A stretch of 64,000 nt of DNA, from positions 74,978 to 138,977 of the forward strand of contig PLZB01000055.1 of NCBI GenBank assembly GCA_003151955.1, in the 5' to 3' direction. The DNA is from Acidimicrobiaceae bacterium (GTDB lineage: Bacteria; Actinomycetota; Acidimicrobiia; Acidimicrobiales; UBA8190). Positions 8,203 through 17,042 of this stretch are shown here, piece by piece. Position 1 is the stretch's first letter; every line of letters begins with the position of its first letter. Below the pieces are notes generated by a model, which had not been told where the DNA came from, did not search any database, and saw only the letters and a list, made by a program, of their open reading frames with translations. Position numbers and translations under genes: made by a program.

Positions 8203-9267
8203 GTGGCGTCGGTGACATCGATACAGCGGGGGGCCCTGCCGGACCCGGTCGGAGCGGCTGCGGGCGCTGCGGCGGCAACCGGGATCCCAGCCAACGGCCA
8301 CGGCGGGCCCGACTCCGACCTGGCCGGGCTCCGGGCCACCTTCGAAGCCCTGACCGCCAACGTGACCAGGGTCTTCCTCGGCAACGACCGGGTCGTCCGG
8401 CTGGCCCTGGCCTGTCTCATGGCCGAGGGCCACCTCCTCATCGAGGACCTCCCGGGGGTGGGGAAGACGACCATGGCCAAGGCCCTGGCCCGCTCGCTCG
8501 GCCTCGGCTTCCGGCGGGTCCAGTTCACCTCGGACCTCCTCCCTGCCGACGTGGTGGGGGCGACCGTCTTCGAACGGGAGACGGGCCGGCTCACCTTCCG
8601 GCCCGGCCCCGTGTTCACAAACATCCTCCTGGCCGACGAGCTGAACCGGGCCTCCCCCAAGTCCCAGTCGGCCCTCCTCGAGGCCATGGAGGAACGCCAG
8701 GTCAGCGCGGACGGGGTCAGCCACCTCCTCCCCCGGCCCTTCATGGTCCTCGCCACCCAGAATCCCTTCGACTCCGCCGGGACCTTCCCCCTCCCCCACA
8801 GCCAGCGGGACCGGTTCCTCCTCCGGGTCAGTCTCGGCTACCCCGACCGGGCCGCCGAGGACGCCCTCCTCACCGGGAGCTGGTCCCGGCCCGACGTCGA
8901 CAGCCTGCCTGCCGTCTGCGGCCCGGGTGTCCTCGAGGCCTTCGCCGCCGCCGTCCGGGCCACCCACGTCGCCCCCGAGCTCCGTCGCTACGTCCTCGAC
9001 CTCGTCACCGCCACCCGGGACCATCCCGACCTCGCCGTCGGGGCCTCCCCCCGGGCCACCCTGGCCCTCCTCCGAGCCGCCTCGGCCGTGGCCGTCTCGG
9101 CCGGCCGGGCCTTCCTGACCCCCGACGACCTGAAGCTGACGGCCGAGCCGGCCCTGGCCCACCGGGTGGTGGTCGACGCCGCCGCCGAGCTGGCCGGGAT
9201 CACAGCCGGAGCGGTCGTGGCCGAGATCCTGAGCCGGATGCCGGTACCCGTCGGCGGGGCGGCCTGA
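8203..9267 (+). CDS. MoxR family AAA+ ATPase
   Basis: A 354-residue AAA+ ATPase of the MoxR branch, chaperone-like proteins thought to mature or insert metal into partner complexes. Walker A (GVGKTT) lies at about 85-90 and Walker B with the family sequence NILLADELNRASPKSQSALLEAMEE from about 140. Sensor motifs VLATQNP and SQRDRFLLRV follow. The GTG 8203 start adds a short Ala/Gly-rich leader. It is the first gene of a classic three-gene set with DUF58 and a transglutaminase-like membrane protein downstream, all on the same strand. Confidence 0.93.
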   Translation: MASVTSIQRGALPDPVGAAAGAAAATGIPANGHGGPDSDLAGLRATFEALTANVTRVFLGNDRVVRLALACLMAEGHLLIEDLPGVGKTTMAKALARSLGLGFRRVQFTSDLLPADVVGATVFERETGRLTFRPGPVFTNILLADELNRASPKSQSALLEAMEERQVSADGVSHLLPRPFMVLATQNPFDSAGTFPLPHSQRDRFLLRVSLGYPDRAAEDALLTGSWSRPDVDSLPAVCGPGVLEAFAAAVRATHVAPELRRYVLDLVTATRDHPDLAVGASPRATLALLRAASAVAVSAGRAFLTPDDLKLTAEPALAHRVVVDAAAELAGITAGAVVAEILSRMPVPVGGAA

Positions 9268-9289
9268 GCCCGGACCGGGCCCCCCCTCC

Positions 9290-10432
9290 GTGCCCACCGC
9301 CCGCGGCCTCATCCTCCTCGTCATCGTCGCCCTCGCCGCCGGCGGGGGCCGGCTGGCCGGCGTCGAGGAATTCCTCCTCCTCGCCGTGGCCGCCATGGGC
9401 CTCCTCCTGTTCGGGGTCGTCTGGCTCGAGGTCCGCTCCGTCCGCCACCGCCGATCGGTCCTCGTCACCCTCCGGCTCCCCGCCGCCGACATCCCCGTCG
9501 GGGCCGACCAGGAGCTCCGGGTCGTCCTCACCAACCGGGGCCGGAGCCCCCTCGTCGGGCTCGTCGTCGAGGAGCCGGGCCGCCGGTTCACCCTGACCCG
9601 ACCTGGGCTCTCGGGCAGCCGGGCCCCGGCAGGGCCGGTCCCGGCGGGGAGGTGGTGGCAGCGGAGACCGGGGCCCGACGCCCAGCCCGTCCCCGTGATC
9701 GGCTCCGGCGACTCCTGGACCATGGCCCTCCCCCTCCCCACCGGGTCTCGGGGGCTCCTCGGTCTGGCCCCGGTCCGGGTCTGGACCACCGACCCCCTCC
9801 GGCTCTTCGCCTGGTGGGCAGCCGCCTCCCCGCCGGCCCACCTCGTCATCCACCCCGTTCCGATCCCCGCCAGCCTCCCGGCCGGCTTCGCGGCGGGCGA
9901 GCTCGACGCCACCGCCACTCCCGAGCGACCCGCCCTCCCCCAGCGGGGGGTGGCCGGCGAGGAGCTCTCCGACCTCCGGCCCTACCAGCCCGGGGACCAC
10001 CTCAACCGTCTCCACTGGCCCTCGATGGCCGGTCGGGGAGAGCTCCTCGTCCGGGACTTCCTCCCGGCCGCCCCCGGCCAGCTGACCCTCATGGTCGACC
10101 TCCGCCCCGCCTCCTACCGTGGCACCACCCTCGACGCCGTCGCCGCCACCGCCGCCGGCCTCGGCCTCAGCGCCCTCCGCCGGGGCCTCGTCGTCGACCT
10201 CTGCACCAGCGCCGGGGACCGAGCCCCGATCCCGGCCTCGGGACTCGGACCGGCCATGCTCCTGCGGGCCCTCGCCCTCCTCGACCCGGCCGAACGGCGG
10301 CCCTCCGTCCGGACCGGTGGAAGCCCCTCCCGGGCCGACCGGGGCCCCACCCTCCTCGTCACCAGTCCCGCCGGCCGGGACGAGGCCCTGGTCACCGGCC
10401 GGGGGACGGTCCAGACGGTGGTGGCCCGGTGA
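9290..10432 (+). CDS. DUF58 domain membrane protein
   Basis: A 380-residue protein with two N-terminal hydrophobic segments (about 5-45) and a C-terminal DUF58 domain. The diagnostic sequence ELSDLRPYQPGDHLNRLHWPSMAGRGELLVRDF (given in pieces: DLRPYQPGD, NRLHWP, LLVRDF) sits at about residues 222-255. DUF58 proteins resemble von Willebrand A domains and are almost always encoded beside MoxR ATPases, as here. The GTG 9290 start lies 22 nt after moxR. The stop overlaps the transglutaminase start by GTGA. Likely a membrane-associated client of the MoxR ATPase (family knowledge). Confidence 0.9.
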   Translation: MPTARGLILLVIVALAAGGGRLAGVEEFLLLAVAAMGLLLFGVVWLEVRSVRHRRSVLVTLRLPAADIPVGADQELRVVLTNRGRSPLVGLVVEEPGRRFTLTRPGLSGSRAPAGPVPAGRWWQRRPGPDAQPVPVIGSGDSWTMALPLPTGSRGLLGLAPVRVWTTDPLRLFAWWAAASPPAHLVIHPVPIPASLPAGFAAGELDATATPERPALPQRGVAGEELSDLRPYQPGDHLNRLHWPSMAGRGELLVRDFLPAAPGQLTLMVDLRPASYRGTTLDAVAATAAGLGLSALRRGLVVDLCTSAGDRAPIPASGLGPAMLLRALALLDPAERRPSVRTGGSPSRADRGPTLLVTSPAGRDEALVTGRGTVQTVVAR

Positions 10433-12726
10433 GCGGGGGGAAGGCGACCCGGGGAAACCCCCGGCGGGCCCAGGGAGCCGGGCTCCTCGCCGACACCGCC
10501 CTTCTCGTCGTCTCTCTGGCCGTGGGCCTCGGCGCCACCCGGCTGGTGATCCACCCGGGCCGGGCCGGGCTCCTCCTCTCGGTGGCCGCCGTCGTCGCCG
10601 CCGGCCACGTCGCCACCTCGGCCAGCCGTCGGGTCCCCCCACCGGCCCCGGCCCCGGTGGCCTTCGGGGTCCTGGCCGTGGCCCTCACCACCGTCTGGAC
10701 GATCCTCCCCGGCACCACCTTCCACGGTGTTCCGACCCTCGCCTCCCTCACCGGGCTCGCCGGCCACCTCCGCCAGGCCGACAGCCAGATCGCCGGCCAT
10801 CCCACCCCCCTCCCCCAGACGAGCGGGGTGATCCTCCTCTTCGCCGTACTGGCCGGCTTGATCGCCGTGGCCACCCGGAGCATCTGGGCCCTCCTCGAGA
10901 ACTCCCCCGGCTGGCGCCGGCGGCCCCTGGTTGCCCTCATCCCCTCGGCCGGCCTCTTCGCCTACAGCTCGCTCTTCAGCTCGGGTCAGGACCGCCTTCC
11001 CGGAGTCGCCTCCTATCTGGGCAGCGTCCTCCTCTTCGTCGTGGTGGCCGACCAGTCCCGGGCACCCCGACCGGGCCGGTGGCGGGCCGCCGCCTCCGGG
11101 GCCCTCGTCGCCGGCCTGGCCCTGGCCCTGACCGGGGCGGCCGCCGCCAGCCCCAGCATCTCCAAGGTCCAACTCCGCGCTTTCGTGGTCGGCGGCGGCG
11201 GCGGGACCGGATCGGGATCGGGGAGGGGGGGGTCGGCCCTGGGGGCCCTCGACCTGATCGACAACCTCCGGGCCGTCGAGACCGATCACCCCGACAGCCT
11301 CGTCTTCACCGCCGGGACCCCCCTCCCCTCGTACTGGCAGGTGGGCACTCTCACCACCTTCGACGGGACCAACTGGATCCCCGACGGGCCGACCTCGGAC
11401 GCGGCCGACAGTGCCCAGGCCTCCCGGCCCGGCGTTCCCGCCACCCCCCTCCTCCCCGGGCCGTCGGGACGGCCCGAGTTCACGGCCTCGGTCCAGACCA
11501 CGGGCTGGACCAGCCGGCTCCTCCCCGTGCCCCCCGAGACCCAGACCGTCTCCGGCGCCCCTGGGGCGTCACTCGACCCGAACGTGGGCGTCGTCCTCCC
11601 CCAGCCCCCGACCTCGTCCCTCAGCTACCGGGCCAACGCCGCCGTGCCCCCCGACGGGAACACCGTCCCCGACGTCCCCGGACCGCCCCCCGGTGCCGAC
11701 CCCGCCACCCAGGCCTACCTGACCCTCCCTCCGGTGGCCGACCCGGTGTCCACCCTGGCCGCCAACCTCGTCAGCCCGGGGGAGGACCCCGCCCAGATGG
11801 CCCTCTCCATCCAACACTTCTTCCTCTCGGGCTCCTTCCGCTACACCCTCGACCCTCCCCCGGCGGCCCCGGGGGACCCCCTCTCGGACTTCCTCTTCGA
11901 CTCGAAGGCCGGCTTCTGCCAACAGTTCGCCGGGGCCTATGCCGTCCTGGCCCGCCTCGACGGGCTCCCTACCCGGCTGGCCGTCGGCTTCACCCCGGGG
12001 GGCCCCTCGGGAGCCAACCGCTACCGGATCACCGGGGCCGACGCCCACGTCTGGCCCGAGGTCTACCTGGGTCCCGACCAGGGCTGGGTCACCGTCGAGG
12101 CCACCCCGGGTGACGGGAGCGGGGTCGGGGCCAACCCGGGTCCCCGGGCCGGAACCGGGCCGCCACCCAGCTCCCCTCCGTCGAGCTCCCCCAGCGGGGC
12201 CACCACGAGCACCACCAGGGCCCCGTCGGCCCCGACCACCCAGCCGGCCGCCGGTCACCACCGGGGCGCCGGCGCCGTCACCGGCCGTGGCTGGCTATGG
12301 GCCGGGGGGGCGCTCGTCCTGATCCTCGGGGCCATCCTCCTCGGGGCCATCCGACGCCGGGCCCGGCGGCGTCGGGTCGAGACCGGACCGACAGGCCGGG
12401 ACGGGCCGGCAGGGGCCGTCCTGGGGAGCTGGCGCCAGGCGGCCCGGGCTCTCGACCGGGCCGGTCTCGGCCGGGGACGGGCCGAGACCCTGGCCGAGCA
12501 TGCCGTCCGGCTCCGGACCCGGGCCCGCTACGGTCCCGGACCGGACACCGCCACCGAGGCCTACGCCGCCCTCGCCCTCCTAGCCGAGGAGGCCAGCTAC
12601 GGGCCGGGACCGGGCACCCCCGGGGAGGCGGCCGAAGCGGCCCGGCTCAGCGAGACGGTCCGCCGGACCCTCCAGCCGGGAGCCACCCCCCACCCGGACC
12701 GGGAGCCCGTCGCCGCCGGCCCCTGA
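10429..12726 (+). CDS. Transglutaminase-like membrane protein (TgpA type)
   Basis: A 765-residue protein. The first 240 residues contain several membrane helices, then an extracellular region with a Gly-rich linker and a transglutaminase-like core. Catalytic Cys497 is in AGFCQQFAGAYAVLARLDG and His540 in GADAHVWPEVYL, the Cys-His arrangement of bacterial TgpA-like proteins. A Ser/Thr/Pro linker, another helix at about 625-645 and a cytoplasmic tail follow. It starts at GTG 10429, overlapping DUF58, and completes the MoxR-DUF58-transglutaminase operon. The biochemical role is unsettled; cell-surface peptide or protein modification is the usual suggestion. Confidence 0.9.
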   Translation: MSGGKATRGNPRRAQGAGLLADTALLVVSLAVGLGATRLVIHPGRAGLLLSVAAVVAAGHVATSASRRVPPPAPAPVAFGVLAVALTTVWTILPGTTFHGVPTLASLTGLAGHLRQADSQIAGHPTPLPQTSGVILLFAVLAGLIAVATRSIWALLENSPGWRRRPLVALIPSAGLFAYSSLFSSGQDRLPGVASYLGSVLLFVVVADQSRAPRPGRWRAAASGALVAGLALALTGAAAASPSISKVQLRAFVVGGGGGTGSGSGRGGSALGALDLIDNLRAVETDHPDSLVFTAGTPLPSYWQVGTLTTFDGTNWIPDGPTSDAADSAQASRPGVPATPLLPGPSGRPEFTASVQTTGWTSRLLPVPPETQTVSGAPGASLDPNVGVVLPQPPTSSLSYRANAAVPPDGNTVPDVPGPPPGADPATQAYLTLPPVADPVSTLAANLVSPGEDPAQMALSIQHFFLSGSFRYTLDPPPAAPGDPLSDFLFDSKAGFCQQFAGAYAVLARLDGLPTRLAVGFTPGGPSGANRYRITGADAHVWPEVYLGPDQGWVTVEATPGDGSGVGANPGPRAGTGPPPSSPPSSSPSGATTSTTRAPSAPTTQPAAGHHRGAGAVTGRGWLWAGGALVLILGAILLGAIRRRARRRRVETGPTGRDGPAGAVLGSWRQAARALDRAGLGRGRAETLAEHAVRLRTRARYGPGPDTATEAYAALALLAEEASYGPGPGTPGEAAEAARLSETVRRTLQPGATPHPDREPVAAGP

Positions 12727-12746
12727 ACGGTGCTTGGATGGGGCCC

Positions 12747-13529
12747 ATGCGCGACATCCTCCTCCACAACCGTGACGCCTGGGACAACGAGGCCTCCCGG
12801 ACCGGACCCTGGTCGACCCCGGTCTCGGCCGAGGTCATCGAAGAGGCCCGCCAGGGCCGCTGGGAGGTGGGCCTGACCCCCACCATCCCCGTCCCCGGGC
12901 ACTGGGTCACCCCCGTCAAGGGGCTCGACATCCTGGCCCTGGCCAGCGGGGGCGGCCAGCAGGGGCCCGTCCTGGCCGCCGCCGGGGCCAGCGTCGTCGT
13001 CTACGACCTCTCCCCCGGCCAGCTCGAGAAGGACCAGGAGGTCGCCGACCGCTACAGCCTCGACCTCCGGACGGTCGAGGGGGACATGACCGACCTCTCC
13101 GCCTTCCCCGAGGACAGCTTCGACATGGTCTTCAACCCCGGCTCCAACATGTACGTCGAGAACATCCTCGCCGTCTGGTCCGAGGCCTACCGGGTCCTCC
13201 GGCCCGGGGGGACCCTCCTGGTCGGCTTCAACAACCCCTGCCTCTACATCTTCGACTGGCACTCCCACATGGCCGGCGAATTCGTCGTCCGCCACCGGCT
13301 CCCCTTCTCGGACCTCCACGACCTCCCGAAGAAGGAACGCCAGGCCTACCTCGACGAGGGCCTGGCCCTCGAGTACAGCCACACCTTCAACGAGCAGATC
13401 GGTGGCCAGCTGGCGGCGGGCTTCGAGCTCCTCGGCTTCTTCGAGGACGCCCAGCCCGGTTTCGCCATCGGCGACTACATGCCCACCGCCTTCGCCAGCT
13501 GGGCCCGGACCTCGAAGGGCCGGAGCTGA
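12747..13529 (+). CDS. SAM-dependent methyltransferase (class I)
   Basis: A 260-residue class I methyltransferase. Motif I is LDILALASGGGQQGPVLAAAGASVVVYDLS at about 52-81, with the acidic residue ending strand 2. Motif IV-like FDMVFNPGSNMYVEN and post-I VLRPGGTLLVGFNNP follow. Start ATG 12747 gives MRDILLHNRDAWDNEA, a common beginning for this group; an in-frame ATG at 12738 is possible. It follows the transglutaminase gene by 20 nt, but functional linkage is unclear. The substrate cannot be predicted. Confidence 0.88.
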   Translation: MRDILLHNRDAWDNEASRTGPWSTPVSAEVIEEARQGRWEVGLTPTIPVPGHWVTPVKGLDILALASGGGQQGPVLAAAGASVVVYDLSPGQLEKDQEVADRYSLDLRTVEGDMTDLSAFPEDSFDMVFNPGSNMYVENILAVWSEAYRVLRPGGTLLVGFNNPCLYIFDWHSHMAGEFVVRHRLPFSDLHDLPKKERQAYLDEGLALEYSHTFNEQIGGQLAAGFELLGFFEDAQPGFAIGDYMPTAFASWARTSKGRS

Positions 13530-13560
13530 CCCGGCCGTCGCCATTGGTAGCCTCCCCGCC

Positions 13561-14328
13561 GTGGAGCCGCCCTTCCCGGAGATCTCCGAGCGGACCCGGA
13601 TCAAGGTCCCCGAGGCCACCGCCCTCTTCTGGACCATCAAGGTCCTGACCACCGGCATGGGCGAGACGACCTCGGACTTCTTCGTCCACCGGGTCGGGCC
13701 CGGCCCGACGGTCCCTGTGGCCGGCCTCGTCCTGGTGGTCTGCCTCTGGCTCCAGTTCCGGGCCCCCCGCTACGTGGCCTGGAGCTACTGGCTGGCCGTC
13801 GTCATGGTCGCCGTCTTCGGGACCATGGTGGCTGACGCCCTCCACATCGGCTTCGGCGTCCCCTACTCGGTCTCAACCCCCTTCTTCGCCATCGGCCTCG
13901 TCCTCGTCTTCGCCACCTGGTACACCGCCGAGCGGACCCTTTCCATCCACACCATCTCCACCCCCCGCCGGGAAGCCTTCTACTGGGCCGCCGTCATGGC
14001 CACCTTCGCCCTCGGGACCGCCGCCGGCGACCTGACCGCCGTCACCCTCCACCTCGGCTACCTCTCCTCCGGGTTCCTCTTCACCGCCGCCATCGCCCTC
14101 CCCGCCCTGACCTACGGCCTGACCCGGCGGAACGCCGTCCTGGCCTTCTGGGCCGCCTACGTCCTGACCCGGCCCCTGGGCGCCTCCTACGCCGACTGGC
14201 TCGGGGTCTCCCACGCCCGGGGCGGCCTCGGGCTCGGCACCGGCCTCATCAGCCTGATCCTGGCCGCCGGCATCGCCGGCCTCGTCATCCTCCTGACCCT
14301 CAGACCCGTCGGGCCGACCGACGACTAA
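13561..14328 (+). CDS. COG4705-type multi-pass membrane protein
   Basis: A 255-residue integral membrane protein with about seven hydrophobic helices. It contains the repeated phrases KVLTTGMGETTSDFF and ATFALGTAAGDLTA, the internal-duplication signature of the COG4705 family. Start GTG 13561 precedes EPPFPEISERTRIKVPEATALFWTIK, a conserved N-terminus in the family as I recall it. Function unknown. Its TAA stop overlaps the convergent nadR TAG, sharing bases at 14326-14327, so the two genes leave no room for a terminator. Confidence 0.82.
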   Translation: MEPPFPEISERTRIKVPEATALFWTIKVLTTGMGETTSDFFVHRVGPGPTVPVAGLVLVVCLWLQFRAPRYVAWSYWLAVVMVAVFGTMVADALHIGFGVPYSVSTPFFAIGLVLVFATWYTAERTLSIHTISTPRREAFYWAAVMATFALGTAAGDLTAVTLHLGYLSSGFLFTAAIALPALTYGLTRRNAVLAFWAAYVLTRPLGASYADWLGVSHARGGLGLGTGLISLILAAGIAGLVILLTLRPVGPTDD

Positions 14329-15311
14329 TCTGGGCCCGTCCCGACGGCGGCCAGGGCGGCGGCCAGGCGCTCCTCCCGGCTCCCCCGGACTTCGACGAAG
14401 GGCCGGCCGGCGGCGGTGAGGGCCTGGCGGAACCGCCCCGTCATCGCCCCCCGGAGATGCTCCCCGTCCCGGAGCCCGTCGTCGACGAAGGGGATCTCGT
14501 CCCCGGTGAGCACCGTCAGCCGGTAGCGTCCTGCCGCCGTGGCCGCCGCGGCCCGGGCCTCGACCTCGGGGTTCCGTCGGCCCAGGTACCGCTCGTGCCA
14601 GATCCCCGTGGCCAGGGCATCGGTGTCGCAGAGGAGGACCGGCCCCGACCGTCGGGCCGCCTCGTCCTCCTCGGCCTCCTGCCGCCGGGCGATGACCTCG
14701 AACTCCCCCGTCTCCCAGGCCGCCGGCCACCCCCCGGCCGCCTTGGCCCGGCTGTAGGCCCGGCCGTACTCCGGGACCCAGACCGTCCCAAGCTCCTCGG
14801 CCAGGGCTCCGGCCAGGGTGGTCGTCCCCGTCGACTCCGCCCCCACCAGGCAGACCCTGGTCACGTAGTGGGCCCGGACGCAGGGGGCCAGCATGGCCCA
14901 GTGCCGGGCCGGGTCGGCCCGGACGGCCGTCCCCGACACCGGGAACCGGCCCCGGTCCCGGTCGACCAGGACATGGTGGCAGCCCAGCTCTCCCGCCCAC
15001 CGCTCCCCGTAGTCCTCCGAGCTGAACACCACGTCGGGGGACCGGCCCAGGAACCGCTGGGTGTAGGCGGCCCAGGCGGCCGAGTCCTCGTCCCGGCCGA
15101 TGTCCTCCACCACCCGGACCTCGACCCCGGGGTGGATCTCCCGGAGCCACCCGGCCCGCCTGGCCGCGGCGACGGGCTGGCCGGGGAGGTCGCAGACCAC
15201 CACCACCAGCCGGCCCACCCCGGCCCGGGCAGTCTCGATGAGGAGCCCGTGGCCGGCATGGGGGGGGAGGAACTTCCCGATGACGAGCCCCAGCCCCCAG
15301 GGACCCCCCAT
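14325..15311 (-). CDS. nadR: Bifunctional NMN adenylyltransferase / nicotinamide riboside kinase
   Basis: A 328-residue NadR. The N-terminal nucleotidyltransferase domain has GKFLPPHAGH at about 12-21 and VSGTAVR near 125-131. The C-terminal kinase domain has a P-loop GAESTGTTTL at about 157-166. The usual P-loop Lys is replaced by Thr here; I recall the same form in other actinobacterial NadR proteins, but this should be checked. The protein phosphorylates nicotinamide riboside and adenylates NMN to NAD. The ATG at 15311 overlaps the pnuC stop (TGATG), so transporter and enzyme are translationally coupled. There is no HTH domain, unlike enterobacterial NadR. Confidence 0.9.
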   Translation of the reverse strand: MGGPWGLGLVIGKFLPPHAGHGLLIETARAGVGRLVVVVCDLPGQPVAAARRAGWLREIHPGVEVRVVEDIGRDEDSAAWAAYTQRFLGRSPDVVFSSEDYGERWAGELGCHHVLVDRDRGRFPVSGTAVRADPARHWAMLAPCVRAHYVTRVCLVGAESTGTTTLAGALAEELGTVWVPEYGRAYSRAKAAGGWPAAWETGEFEVIARRQEAEEDEAARRSGPVLLCDTDALATGIWHERYLGRRNPEVEARAAAATAAGRYRLTVLTGDEIPFVDDGLRDGEHLRGAMTGRFRQALTAAGRPFVEVRGSREERLAAALAAVGTGPD

Positions 15312-15946
15312 CAGCCCAAGGCCAGCCCGGGCCCCTGGGGCTCCCCCACCACCTGCCCAGCCGTCGGAGGAGGGACCGATCCCGAGCGCTCCCGACGCCA
15401 GGCCAGGAGGCCGACCACGCAGAGCCCGAGGAAGAGGGCGTAGAGGACCGAGAAGAGGGGGATGTGCTTCACCAGGTAGAGGGGGATGTAGACCAGGTCG
15501 GCGGCGATCCAGACCCACCAGTTCTCGATCCACTTCTTGCACAGCATGTACTGGGCCAGGAGGCTCGCCACCGTCGTCAGGGCGTCCCAGAAGGGGGCCG
15601 AGTCCCGGATGTGGACCAGGACGACCGCCATCGCCCAGGTGCCCGGGACGGCCAGGATCCCCATGCCCACCCAGGCCCACCCCGGGGTCCGGCTGATGGG
15701 GAGGGGGGCCCGCTCCTCCGCGCCGTGGAGCCACCAGTACCAGCCCAGGACCCCGAGGACCAGGTAGACGACCTGGAGGGCGGAGTCGGCGAAGAGCCGG
15801 GACTGGATGAACAGCACCAGGGAGAAGGCGTTGTTAGCCAGTCCCAGGGGCCAGTTCCAGATGTTCACCTTGACCGTCAGCCAGACACAGGCCGCCCCGG
15901 TGGCGAACCCCAGGATCTCCGTCCAGTTCGCCCCCAGCCAGTGCAC
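15311..15946 (-). CDS. pnuC: Nicotinamide riboside transporter PnuC
   Basis: A 211-residue transporter with seven predicted membrane helices. Family landmarks are present: NIWNWPLGLANN in an early helix, LYxxLGxxGWYWW-like text (VLGVLGWYWW), and KKWIENWWVWIAADLVYIPLYLVK near the end, with the Trp residues that line the substrate channel in PnuC structures. Start GTG 15946 gives about 211 residues, the usual length; TTG 15991 would add 15. NadR downstream traps the imported nicotinamide riboside by phosphorylation. The divergent PadR gene shares an AT-rich promoter region. Confidence 0.9.
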   Translation of the reverse strand: MHWLGANWTEILGFATGAACVWLTVKVNIWNWPLGLANNAFSLVLFIQSRLFADSALQVVYLVLGVLGWYWWLHGAEERAPLPISRTPGWAWVGMGILAVPGTWAMAVVLVHIRDSAPFWDALTTVASLLAQYMLCKKWIENWWVWIAADLVYIPLYLVKHIPLFSVLYALFLGLCVVGLLAWRRERSGSVPPPTAGQVVGEPQGPGLALG

Positions 15947-16002
15947 CGCCTCAGGGTATCCCCCACCCCTCCCGACCTGCCCAGTTGCCAACCGACAGTT
16001 AC

Positions 16003-16028
16003 CGATATATCGTTATCTATCGTTGACA
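16003..16028. promoter_or_regulatory. AT-rich palindrome and -35-like box upstream of padR
   Basis: CGATATATCG at 16003-16012 is a perfect 10-bp palindrome in otherwise GC-rich DNA. It is followed by TATCTATCGTTGACA, so TATCG occurs twice 11 nt apart, and a consensus TTGACA box is at 16023-16028. It lies between the divergent pnuC and padR starts. PadR proteins often bind AT-rich dyads in their own promoters, so autoregulation is a reasonable inference. No convincing -10 box is seen 17 nt after TTGACA. Confidence 0.45.
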
Positions 16029-16072
16029 ATCGCCACCGGGGCGGGGGTCACCCGAACCACGAGGAGTGCAGC

Positions 16073-16672
16073 ATGCGAAGAGGACGACCCCAGGAGGGCC
16101 GCCGGGAGCGTCACGGGCCCGGCCACCACCGCCACGAGGAGTTCCCCGACTTCGGGGGCTGGAGGAAGTTCCGTCACGACCACGGCGAGCACCGGGGCCA
16201 CGGCCCCCGGGGCGGCGGCCGGGGCGGCCGGGCCCGGAAGGGGGACGTCAAGGCCGCCATCCTCGCCCTCCTGGCCGAGCGCCCCATGGGCGGCTACGAG
16301 ATGATCCAGGAGCTCGAGGACCGCACCGGCGGCGTCTGGCGACCCAGCCCCGGCTCCATCTACCCCACCCTCCAGCTCCTCGAGGAGCAGGGCCTCATCG
16401 AGGCCGGGGAGACAGCCGGGAAGAAGCACTACGACCTGACCGAGGCCGGCCGGGCCGCCCTGTCCGAGCTCGGAGCGGACCGGAAGCCCTGGGAGGAGGC
16501 CATCGAGGGGATCAACCCCAACTACTGGCAGCTCGGGGGATCCCTCTTCCAGATCATGGTGGCCGCCCGCCAGGTGGCCGAGGCCGGCGACGAGGCCCAG
16601 AAGGCCGAGGCCGTCGAGATCCTGGCCGACACCCGCCGACGCCTCTATGCCCTCCTGGCCGGCGACGGCTGA
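16073..16672 (+). CDS. PadR family regulator with a His-rich N-terminal tail
   Basis: A 199-residue regulator. The winged helix spans about 57-130: LLAERPMGGYEMIQELEDRTGGVWRPSPGSIYPTLQLLEEQGLI is the classic PadR signature (in pieces MGGYEMI, WRPSPGSIYPTL, EEQGLI). The first 50 residues are unusual: nine His plus many Arg and Gly, with HGPGHHRHEEF and RHDHGEHRGHG, suggesting metal sensing or nonspecific nucleic-acid contact. Start ATG 16073 has GAGGAG nine nt upstream. It precedes the ferredoxin gene by 4 nt and is divergent from pnuC-nadR. Confidence 0.9.
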   Translation: MRRGRPQEGRRERHGPGHHRHEEFPDFGGWRKFRHDHGEHRGHGPRGGGRGGRARKGDVKAAILALLAERPMGGYEMIQELEDRTGGVWRPSPGSIYPTLQLLEEQGLIEAGETAGKKHYDLTEAGRAALSELGADRKPWEEAIEGINPNYWQLGGSLFQIMVAARQVAEAGDEAQKAEAVEILADTRRRLYALLAGDG

Positions 16673-16676
16673 GCCG

Positions 16677-17042
16677 GTGGCCGGGAAGCTGACCGCCCTG
16701 GAGAAGTCCCGGCGGGCCGCCGCCCACCCCGACCGCCCCGGGGAGCGCTGCCACGCCCCGGCCGGGACCTGGCTCCCCCTCGTCGACCCCAACCGCTGCG
16801 AGGCCAAGGGGGACTGCGTCGAGGTCTGCCCCCACGACGTCTTCCTCGTCGGCCCCATCGACCCCTCCGCCTACGCCACCCTGGGCCTCCTCGGGAAGCT
16901 CCGGAACCGGGCCCACGGGGGCCGGACGGCCACCACCCCGGGGGCCACCGACTGCCGGGCCTGCGGCCTCTGCGTGGTGGCCTGCCCCGAGGGGGCCATC
17001 ACCCTCCGACCCCCACCCGAGCCGCCTACCATCGGTCCATGA
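16677..17042 (+). CDS. 4Fe-4S dicluster-type ferredoxin
   Basis: A 121-residue ferredoxin with two cysteine clusters: CEAKGDCVEVCPHDVF near residues 40-55 and CRACGLCVVACPEGAI near 96-111. The second is a normal CxxCxxCxxxCP motif. The first lacks one of the usual spacings, with Cys at +0, +6 and +10, so it may bind a 3Fe-4S or incomplete cluster. About 40 residues separate them, longer than in small ferredoxins. The GTG 16677 start follows padR by 4 nt. Its 3' end overlaps the PPOX remnant by ATGA. It could serve the P450 at 2.3 kb, but that is only a guess. Confidence 0.83.
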   Translation: MAGKLTALEKSRRAAAHPDRPGERCHAPAGTWLPLVDPNRCEAKGDCVEVCPHDVFLVGPIDPSAYATLGLLGKLRNRAHGGRTATTPGATDCRACGLCVVACPEGAITLRPPPEPPTIGP

